This document shows, in pieces, positions 28,175 to 36,372 of a stretch of DNA of 36,372 nt. Position numbers and translations under genes: made by a program. Below the pieces are notes generated by a model. It did not search any database, was not told the DNA's origin, and worked only from the letters and a program-made list of their open reading frames with translations. The DNA is from Bryobacterales bacterium (GTDB taxonomy: Bacteria > Acidobacteriota > Terriglobia > Bryobacterales > Bryobacteraceae). The stretch lies in NCBI GenBank assembly GCA_020851655.1, contig JADZCI010000235.1, positions 1 to 36,372 on the forward strand, given 5' to 3'. Position 1 is the stretch's first letter. Every line of letters begins with the position of its first letter.

Positions 28175-29308
28175 ATGAACACGCGCCAACTCCAGGCCAT
28201 CGCGCGGGAGCACGGCACGCCCGTCGTCGTCATCGATCACGAAACGATCCGGCGGAACTTCAGACGGTTCCGCCGGGCGCTGCCCAAGGTGCAGCCCTAC
28301 TACGCCGTAAAAGCCAACCCCGCCCCGGAAATCGTCGAAACTTTGTTCCGCGCCGGCGCCAGCTTCGACGTCGCGAGCTTCCCGGAATTCCTGACGGTCT
28401 ACGAAAACATCCGCCACCTGCCGGCGCAAGAGCGGCAGCAATTCATCTGGGACAAGATCGTCTACGCCAATCCCATCAAGCCACGCGAAACGCTTCAGCA
28501 ACTCGATCAATACAAGCCGCTCGTCACCTACGACAACCTGGATGAGCTCAAGAAAATCCAGGCCCACGCTCCCAACGCGGGGCTGGTGCTCCGCCTGCGA
28601 GTCCCCAACACCGGCTCGCTGGTCGAGCTTTCTTCAAAGTTCGGATGCGAACCGGCGGAGGCACTCGACCTGATCCTGCGGTCGTTCGGAGCCGGCCTGG
28701 TGGTCGAGGGAATCTCCTTCCACGTCGGCAGCCAGTGCATCAACGACGACAATTACATCAGCGCGCTGAATATCGCCGCCGAAGTCATGGGTGAAGCCAA
28801 GGCCCACGGACACGAGATCAAGATAGTCGATATCGGCGGCGGCTTCCCCGCCCCCTACCACTCTCTCGTGCCTTCCTTTGAAAAGCTGGCCCGCAAGCTG
28901 AACGCGGAAATCGACCGCCTGTTTCCCACAGGCGTCGAGGTTCTGGCCGAGCCCGGCCGCTTTATGGTGGCCTCCGCGGCGACGCTCGTCGCCCGCATCA
29001 TTGGCCGCGCGCGGCGTGATGGCAAGACCAGCTATTACATCGACGACAGCGTCTACCACACGTTCTCCGGCATGATCTTCGATCACTGCGCCTACCCCAT
29101 CAAGAGCTTCAGGCGGGGCGTAAAGCAGGTGTGCTCGGTCTTCGGACAGACCTGCGACGGTCTCGACACCATCTCACAATCTGAAGAGCTGCCGCCGCTT
29201 GAAATCGACGATCTCATCTACGCCGAAAATATCGGCGCCTATTCCAACGCTTCGGCAACCACCTTCAACGGCTTCCCGCCGGCCAAGGTGGTTCACGTCA
29301 ACCGGTAG
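28175..29308 (+). CDS. PLP-dependent ornithine/lysine decarboxylase (alanine-racemase fold)
   Basis: A 377-residue group IV decarboxylase. The PLP lysine is Lys46 in PYYAVKANP. The His-containing strand is SFHVGSQC, the phosphate-binding glycines are in DIGGGFPAPY, EPGRFMVA follows, and the substrate-binding Cys327-Asp328 lies in FGQTCDGLDTI near the C-terminus, as in eukaryotic and bacterial ornithine decarboxylases. It would make putrescine from ornithine (or cadaverine from lysine) for the deoxyhypusine-synthase-like enzyme just upstream, whose stop is immediately followed by this ATG. Carboxynorspermidine decarboxylase is a related alternative, but no carboxynorspermidine dehydrogenase is present. 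Substrate choice between ornithine and lysine cannot be settled by eye. Confidence 0.85.
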   Translation: MNTRQLQAIAREHGTPVVVIDHETIRRNFRRFRRALPKVQPYYAVKANPAPEIVETLFRAGASFDVASFPEFLTVYENIRHLPAQERQQFIWDKIVYANPIKPRETLQQLDQYKPLVTYDNLDELKKIQAHAPNAGLVLRLRVPNTGSLVELSSKFGCEPAEALDLILRSFGAGLVVEGISFHVGSQCINDDNYISALNIAAEVMGEAKAHGHEIKIVDIGGGFPAPYHSLVPSFEKLARKLNAEIDRLFPTGVEVLAEPGRFMVASAATLVARIIGRARRDGKTSYYIDDSVYHTFSGMIFDHCAYPIKSFRRGVKQVCSVFGQTCDGLDTISQSEELPPLEIDDLIYAENIGAYSNASATTFNGFPPAKVVHVNR

Positions 29309-29318
29309 CCGGCCGCCG

Positions 29319-30536
29319 CTATACCCAGTCGGGCGAATCGCCTACCCGCTGCCACTCCTTCACTCCGGCATCGTCCAGGTCGACACCAAGTCCCGGCGCC
29401 TCGGGTTTCGGCGCCATGCCTCCCTTGAGCACCGGCGGGTTCTTGGCCATAACGAGAATGTCGCGCGCGCCGCCCATCCGCGCTTCGCTGGTCAGGAAGT
29501 CGTGAATCGAAAGTCCGAAGTGTATCGACGACATGGTCAACAAAACGCCTCCGACATTGTGCGTCGCGACCGGAATCCGGTACAGCGCCGCCAGGTTGGC
29601 GATCTTCATGATTGCCGAAATCCCGCCGCAAAATGCGATATCGGGATAAATGAAATCCACCGCCTGCTCCTTCAGAAATGGATAAAATCCGTTCGGCATT
29701 TCGAGCTTTTCACCGGTCAGCAGCGGCACGCGGCATTCGCGCTTAAGGGCCACCCAACTGTCGGAAAACGGCGGAGGCAACGGGTCCTCCAGCCACTTCG
29801 GCTGGATGTCTTCGACTACCCGGGCAATGCCCTTGGCGCTGGGTAGATCGAATTCGTTGTGGCAATGGACCATGACATCGTAATCCGGCCCCAGCGCCTC
29901 GCGGATATTCCGGAAGGCGGTTCCGATCTTGTTCAACTCGACATTCGAAAGCGTCGGAATGTAGCGTCCGGCGGGCATTCCCAGCGCCCCGGTCGTATTG
30001 ACCTTGACCGCCCGGAAGCCCTGGCTTTGCGCTTTGAACTGGTCCGCCCACGCTCGCACGGCTGCCTTGTCTTGCATGTTGCGGGGTTCGGAATTGATGA
30101 ACACCGGTACCTGGTCCCGAAATGGCCCGCCCAGCAATTTGTACACCGGCTCACCGCGCAGCCGTCCGGCGAGATCCCACAATGCCATGTCAATGCCGCT
30201 CAACGCCGGCGCGCTCGCCATGTAGGTGTGCATCAGCGTGGACATGCGGAAGAAGTGATACTGAATGGCGAGCGGGTCCTGCTGGAGGAGCAGCGGCTTG
30301 TACCGTTCGAGCCACGCCTTCATCATGGCGCCCGTCACCCCGGACTCTCCGTAACCGGAAACACCCGCGTCCGTGTCGATGCGAATCAGTGTGTGACCCA
30401 CCCCCGAGATGGGTTTCATCTTGATGCCGGTGATGGCAACCTTGCCCCGGTCGGCGGCGGTGAGACGGTTGAAGTGCGCCCATACGCCCGCCGCGGGGAG
30501 CGCCAGCGCGGCTCGCACAAATTCGCGTCGAAACAT
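29319..30536 (-). CDS. Enolase-superfamily sugar-acid dehydratase with Tat leader
   Basis: A 405-residue member of the mandelate racemase/muconate lactonizing group. Residues 1-20 (FRREFVRAALALPAAGVWA) form a likely twin-arginine leader, so the enzyme may be exported. The N-terminal capping domain (about 33-150) and the barrel follow. Conserved elements are Glu250 (WLEDPLPPP), Glu276 (LLTGEKLE), Asp299 (YPDIAFCGGI) and His326 (VATHNVGG), the usual metal glutamates and His-Asp dyad of galactonate/mannonate-type dehydratases. The third metal ligand, usually Asp in the motif MVD, is His224 here (VMVHCHNEFD). The likely substrate is an aldonic acid, unspecified. It converges with the decarboxylase gene and diverges from the YwaF-type gene. 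Confidence 0.82.
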   Translation of the reverse strand: MFRREFVRAALALPAAGVWAHFNRLTAADRGKVAITGIKMKPISGVGHTLIRIDTDAGVSGYGESGVTGAMMKAWLERYKPLLLQQDPLAIQYHFFRMSTLMHTYMASAPALSGIDMALWDLAGRLRGEPVYKLLGGPFRDQVPVFINSEPRNMQDKAAVRAWADQFKAQSQGFRAVKVNTTGALGMPAGRYIPTLSNVELNKIGTAFRNIREALGPDYDVMVHCHNEFDLPSAKGIARVVEDIQPKWLEDPLPPPFSDSWVALKRECRVPLLTGEKLEMPNGFYPFLKEQAVDFIYPDIAFCGGISAIMKIANLAALYRIPVATHNVGGVLLTMSSIHFGLSIHDFLTSEARMGGARDILVMAKNPPVLKGGMAPKPEAPGLGVDLDDAGVKEWQRVGDSPDWV

Positions 30537-30559
30537 TTCTGTGAATTCCTTCCGCGCGA

Positions 30560-30565
30560 ATTATA
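30560..30565 (-). promoter_or_regulatory. Consensus -10 box for the enolase-superfamily gene
   Basis: A perfect TATAAT on the - strand, 23 bases before the ATG. Transcription would start near 30553 and leave a leader of about 17 bases containing GGAAGGA. I find no good -35 at 16-18 bases upstream, so this is a partial promoter call. Confidence 0.4.
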
Positions 30566-30651
30566 TCGCGCCGCCTGCTTTGCGCACCCACTCGCATTTC
30601 TCCCGCAAAAGGACCTAAGATCACGTCAGGATCAGGCAAAGTGGAGAAGCG

Positions 30652-31335
30652 ATGAAACTGTTCGGCATTCCGCACATGCTCATCCTCCTCGGCATTGCCG
30701 CCGCGGCCGCTTTGTCAACCGGCGCGGCGCGCCGCAGTCCCCGTGCCGCCCGCGCTCTCCGCATCGCGCTCGGCTGTTTCCTGGCCGCGAATGAACTCGT
30801 CTGGTACGCCTACCGCTACTCGCGGGAAGGATTCCGTTTCCCCGAAGGTCTTCCGCTCGAACTCTGCGACGTGGTCGTGTGGATCAGCGTCTTTGCCTGT
30901 CTGCGCCGGAACCGTGTGGCGGCTGAATTCATCTACTTTGCCGGCATCGCGGGCTCCGGTATGGCCTTGCTCACGCCCGATCTGTGGGCGCCGCTGGCAT
31001 CCTACCCCAGCATCTACTTCTTCCTGGCGCACGGCGCCGTCGTGATTGCCGCGGTTACGCTCGTCATCGGAGACTACCTTCGCATCAGCCTGGCCTCGCT
31101 ATGGCGCGTCATGGGACTTCTCAACCTCTACGCCCTCGCCGTAGGAGCGTTCAACTTCGTCTGGCACACCAACTACTTCTACCTCTGCCGCAAGCCGGAC
31201 AACCCCTCCATCCTCGACTGGTTCGGCCCCTGGCCCGTCTACGTCGTAGTGGGCGAGTTGTTCACCTTCGCCATCTTCATCCTGATGTGGATGCCGGTAC
31301 GTGCGCCGCGCGCCAGCAAGCGAGCCGCCGCCTAG
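30652..31335 (+). CDS. YwaF/TIGR02206-family membrane protein
   Basis: A 227-residue integral membrane protein with about seven hydrophobic segments. It matches the YwaF family (TIGR02206) in the opening [11 protein letters not shown], in [11 protein letters not shown] (third segment), and in the late block [13 protein letters not shown] followed by [13 protein letters not shown], which are the family's conserved polar positions inside helices. The function of this family is not established. A GGAG site lies 5 bases before the ATG. Its TAG stop overlaps, on opposite strands, the stop of the fucose-isomerase-like gene: the four bases CTAG serve both. The gene stands alone on its strand. Confidence 0.8.
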   Translation: MKLFGIPHMLILLGIAAAAALSTGAARRSPRAARALRIALGCFLAANELVWYAYRYSREGFRFPEGLPLELCDVVVWISVFACLRRNRVAAEFIYFAGIAGSGMALLTPDLWAPLASYPSIYFFLAHGAVVIAAVTLVIGDYLRISLASLWRVMGLLNLYALAVGAFNFVWHTNYFYLCRKPDNPSILDWFGPWPVYVVVGELFTFAIFILMWMPVRAPRASKRAAA

Positions 31336-32738
31336 CGGTGATGATAGACCGGCCAGCCCATGTACGTCTCCAGCGCACTGGCCAAACGCCGGGCGCAGGA
31401 GGAAGCGTTCATGGCCGCGTGATGCTCAAACCCGTTGAGGCAGATATAGCGCAGCAGCCCCGGCAGTCCGGGAACCTCGACCACCGCGCGGCTGCCAAAC
31501 GTGGACAGCGGGTCGTCGGTGAACCGGCCCTCCCCTACATACGCATGGATGCGTCCGTTGCGGTCGTCGGTGCTCACCCGCGCAAACGTGACCGGGCCGG
31601 AAGGCGTCCGTCCGGCCACCGCTCCGAACGTGTTCTCCTCGCCCAGCGTCGTACCAAGAATCGGCGCGGTGCCGATTTCAATGCCCGGCAGAAAGCTCTT
31701 GGCCCAGTTGCCGCAGTGGAAGAAGACGCACTTGTTCTTGTCCCCGCCATAGTTGTTGTTCCAGTCCACCAGCGCGCTGGGGCGGCCCGAAGCAAGCTGT
31801 AGCGCGTACATCCCGGCCACTCCCGCGATATCCACTTCGCAGGCGCTGGGCATCAGCCGCTCGCTCATCATGCTCATCACGGTGCAGACGTTGACCCCGA
31901 AGTTCTGCTGCATCGAGCTCCAACACTGAATCGCCGAAGCGTCCAGATCGTTGGCCTCCATCCAGTCCAGCAGGACCACCGCAAGCTTGGCCATCTTCGT
32001 CAGCGCCGCCCCGGGAACCTGCTCCGCGGCGGCATATCCGCAGATCTCTTCGACCTTCTGTTTGACCCTCGGGTCGCCGTCCTCAATGCGCGCGGCGCGG
32101 CCAAACACGTCGGAAAGATCCATCGTGCTGACACTGATCCCCGCGGCTTGAAGCAGCTTCTCGCTGTAGCGCGTGGTGTTGAACGCATTGGGCCGCGCGC
32201 CCACCGCGCCGATCCGCGCTCTGCGCAATCCGCCTACCACCCGGCATTGCGCGGCAAAGTCGTCCAGGTCCCGCCGGAAATCCTCTGTGAGCGGGTGGAC
32301 CGTGTGGTCCTCGGTCAGCGTGAATGGAATCCCGTACTGCCGCAGGTTATTGCACACCGAGATCTTGCCGCAGAATGCGTCGCGGCGCCGCGCCACCGTG
32401 AGCTGATCCAGGTCGTCGGGATAGGCCTGCACCAGAACCGGGACGTTCAACTCGGCGAGCTTCAGCGTGTCGGCGACGCCCTTCTCGTCGCCGAAATTCG
32501 GCAGACAGACAACGACTCCGCTAATCCTGTCCCGGTTGGCGCGGAACAGCTCCGCGCAGCGCTTGGCGTGCTCCCACGTCTCAACCGCCCCGAGCTTGCT
32601 CGCCTGCTCGTCCAGCAGTACGGCTTCGATCCCCATTTCGCCAAACAGCTTCAGAAGGTCGCGCCGCGCTTCGCCGGCCAGCACGTCGGGAAAAAAGTCG
32701 CGGTTCCCGATGATCACACCCAGTGTCACGTTAGCCAT
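31332..32738 (-). CDS. L-fucose isomerase-like protein
   Basis: A 468-residue protein of the L-fucose/L-arabinose isomerase superfamily (COG2407 type). The N-terminal Rossmann-like domains (about 1-160) show [15 protein letters not shown] and [16 protein letters not shown]. The C-terminal catalytic barrel has [47 protein letters not shown] and CVFFHCGNW, with Glu, Asp and His in places where the family binds manganese. Genuine FucI proteins are about 590 residues, so this is the shorter uncharacterised branch. The ATG at 32738 has AAGG upstream; a GTG at 32760 overlapping the rbsB-type stop (GTGA) is an alternative. It is the last gene of the ABC operon, so it probably isomerises the imported sugar. 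Confidence 0.75.
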   Translation of the reverse strand: MANVTLGVIIGNRDFFPDVLAGEARRDLLKLFGEMGIEAVLLDEQASKLGAVETWEHAKRCAELFRANRDRISGVVVCLPNFGDEKGVADTLKLAELNVPVLVQAYPDDLDQLTVARRRDAFCGKISVCNNLRQYGIPFTLTEDHTVHPLTEDFRRDLDDFAAQCRVVGGLRRARIGAVGARPNAFNTTRYSEKLLQAAGISVSTMDLSDVFGRAARIEDGDPRVKQKVEEICGYAAAEQVPGAALTKMAKLAVVLLDWMEANDLDASAIQCWSSMQQNFGVNVCTVMSMMSERLMPSACEVDIAGVAGMYALQLASGRPSALVDWNNNYGGDKNKCVFFHCGNWAKSFLPGIEIGTAPILGTTLGEENTFGAVAGRTPSGPVTFARVSTDDRNGRIHAYVGEGRFTDDPLSTFGSRAVVEVPGLPGLLRYICLNGFEHHAAMNASSCARRLASALETYMGWPVYHHR

Positions 32739-32758
32739 GTCAGGTTCACCTTCAAGTC

Positions 32759-34792
<2,034 letters not shown>

Positions 34793-34796
<4 letters not shown>

Positions 34797-36304
34797 TGCC
34801 GCACCCCCGCCGAAGCCGCTGACACCAGCGCCTCGTCCCGCGCCTGCGCGGCGGGCATCTCCGCCGTTACCTTTCCCCGGGACATGACGAGCACACGGTC
34901 CGCCGTGGCGCGAATCTCTTCCAGTTCCGACGACGCCAGGATCACCCCCATGCCGGAGGCGGCCAGGCGCCGCACCACGGCGTGGATTTCCTGCTTGGCG
35001 CCGACGTCCACACCCCGCGTCGGCTCGTCCAGCAGGAGCACTCGCGGATTCGTCAACAGGCACTTCGCCATCACGACCTTCTGTTGATTCCCGCCGCTCA
35101 GCGCGGAAATGCTGTGCCTCAGTCCGGGACTCTTGATGCGCAGGTTGGCCGCCATCCCGGACGCGGCGGCGGCCTCTAATGTGGGCGAAAGCCACGCGGC
35201 GCGCGCGTACCGGCCCAGGCTCGACAGGGTCATGTTGGCCAGCACCGGAAGACTCTGCACAATCCCGGAAGCCTGCCGGTCCTCCGGAACCATCGCCAGG
35301 CCCGACGCGATCCGCCCGGCCGTGTCCATCCGGTCGAGCCGTTTGGAATCGAGGTATACGCTTCCGGCCGCTTCCCGGTGCAGACCCATGATGCACTCCA
35401 GCAATTCGGTCCGGCCCGCGCCCATCAGGCCGTAGATTCCCAGCACCTCGCCGCCGCGCAGATCGAGTGATACGCCGCCGAGCAGCGGGCGCCCGCCCGG
35501 CGCGTTCAGCCAGAGGCGTTCGAGACGCAGTAGCGGCGGCCCCGGGTCACACGCTTCGAGCGCTGCCGCCGGTTCGGCCGCGCGCCCGGTCATGCGCTCG
35601 ACAATCCAACCGGTGTCGACATGGCTCGCCGCTGCCTCGGCCACCATGCGCCCGTCCCGCAGCACCGAAACATAATCGGCCACCGCCAGCAGTTCGTCCA
35701 GCCGGTGAGAAATGTAGACGATCGCCACGCCCCGCGCGCGGAGGTCGCCGATGATCCGGAACAGGATGGGAATCTCGGTGGCGCTCAACGCCGATGTCGG
35801 CTCGTCCATCATCAGGATCCGCACGTTTCGCGCCAGGGCCTTGGCGATCTCGACAATCTGCTGTTGGCCCAGCGGCAGGTCACCGGCCCGCGCGCGCGGG
35901 TCGATGGGATGCTCCAGACGGGCCAGCAATTCGCGCACTTCCGTTTCCTGCCGGCGCTTGTTGAGCACTCCCTTGGCCGTCAATTCACGCCCCAGGAAGA
36001 TGTTTTCGGCAACGCTTAAGTTCGGACAGAGATTCAGTTCCTGGTGGATGATGCCAATGCCGTGCGCATCGGCGTCGCGAACCGAATCCATCGCAAACTC
36101 TTTGCCATCGAGATTGAGAGTTCCACTCGTCGGACGCTCGATGCCAGCCAGGATCTTCACCAGGGTTGACTTGCCCGCGCCGTTTTCGCCGATCAGCCCG
36201 GTCACCGTGCCGGGGCGGAGCCGGAACGTCACGCCGTCCAGCGCCAGTGTCCCGGGGTACTGTTTGGACACGTTCCGCGCTTCCAGGACAAATTCCCCCC
36301 TCAC
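34793..36304 (-). CDS. Sugar ABC transporter ATPase with two nucleotide-binding domains (RbsA-type)
   Basis: A 503-residue double ATPase of the RbsA/MglA/XylG type. Domain 1 (about 5-240) has Walker A GENGAGKST with Lys45, the signature LPLGQQQ, and Walker B ILMMDEPTSAL. Domain 2 (about 260-495) has the degenerate Walker A GLMGAGRTE expected for this family, LSGGNQQK and VLLLDEPTRGVDVGAK. It powers uptake through the permease encoded 3 bases inside its end. The start is GTG at 36304 with GGAGG 7 bases upstream; that GTG overlaps the stop of a preceding open frame as GTGA. Confidence 0.93.
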
Positions 36305-36372
36305 CGGCTTCCCTCCACGGTCAAGACGGCCGGAATCAGGCCGGCCAGCGGAGGTTCGGATTTCTCCTCCAC
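36301..36372 (-). CDS. Possible C-terminal end of an upstream operon gene
   Basis: The frame is open from the window edge to a TGA at 36301-36303 that overlaps the ATPase GTG as GTGA. The 23 visible residues end VLTVEGSR. The four-base overlap, which recurs through these operons, makes a real coding end plausible, but there is too little sequence to name it. Confidence 0.4.
   Translation of the reverse strand: MEEKSEPPLAGLIPAVLTVEGSR

Noticed and set aside
34797..35396. N-terminal extension of the permease frame by 200 codons
   Set aside because: It lies wholly inside the ATPase gene in a different frame and reads as low-complexity Gly/Arg/Ala sequence. The ATGA overlap at 34793-34796 gives the natural start.

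Overview
The window is about 36 kb of GC-rich, very densely packed bacterial chromosome. It holds 25 complete protein genes and one truncated gene at each end. No gap exceeds about 115 bases, and I see no RNA gene, insertion sequence, phage gene or CRISPR array. The gene set best fits an Acidobacteriota genome of the Solibacter/Bryobacter kind: exported Tat-leader carbohydrate enzymes, GH116 glycosidase, class II DAHP synthase, a deoxyhypusine-synthase-like protein, bacterial inositol-phosphate synthase, and weak Shine-Dalgarno use with several GTG/TTG starts. That assignment is an inference from gene content, not from a marker gene.

Left edge (1-1187, + strand): the end of an amidohydrolase/lactonase and a KduD-type dehydrogenase, part of a sugar-acid pathway. 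Then, on the - strand (reading from 10095 down to 1203), a compact myo-inositol catabolic operon in the order iolB, iolC, a LacD/FbaB-like aldolase, iolD, mmsA/iolA, iolE, iolG, and a six-helix membrane protein of unknown role. Together these can carry inositol to a C3 semialdehyde or acyl-CoA plus dihydroxyacetone phosphate. The usual class II aldolase IolJ is absent and the class I-like aldolase sits in its place. Directly upstream, 28 bases before iolB, is a patatin/beta-barrel fusion of the PlpD (type Vd secretion) kind.

Middle (12347-20473): class II DAHP synthase, an exported GH116 beta-glycosidase and an exported sugar-isomerase-like TIM barrel run on the + strand. Facing them on the - strand is inositol-3-phosphate synthase followed by an NAD-dependent epimerase, so the same 20 kb carries both synthesis and breakdown of inositol. 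An orphan LytTR response regulator diverges from the synthase.

Right centre (20496-25849): a PerR-type regulator with an operator overlapping its own promoter, then catalase-peroxidase katG, then a cyclopropane-synthase-like methyltransferase immediately followed by an FAD oxidoreductase. The latter two resemble the pair that makes 10-methyl branched fatty acids in actinobacteria. Next comes a polyamine island: agmatine deiminase (-) head to head with a deoxyhypusine-synthase-like gene and an ornithine-decarboxylase-like gene (+).

Right end: a Tat-leader enolase-superfamily dehydratase, a YwaF-type membrane protein, and a - strand operon of RbsA/RbsC/RbsB-type sugar ABC transporter plus an L-fucose-isomerase-like enzyme. 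Its upstream gene is cut by the window edge.
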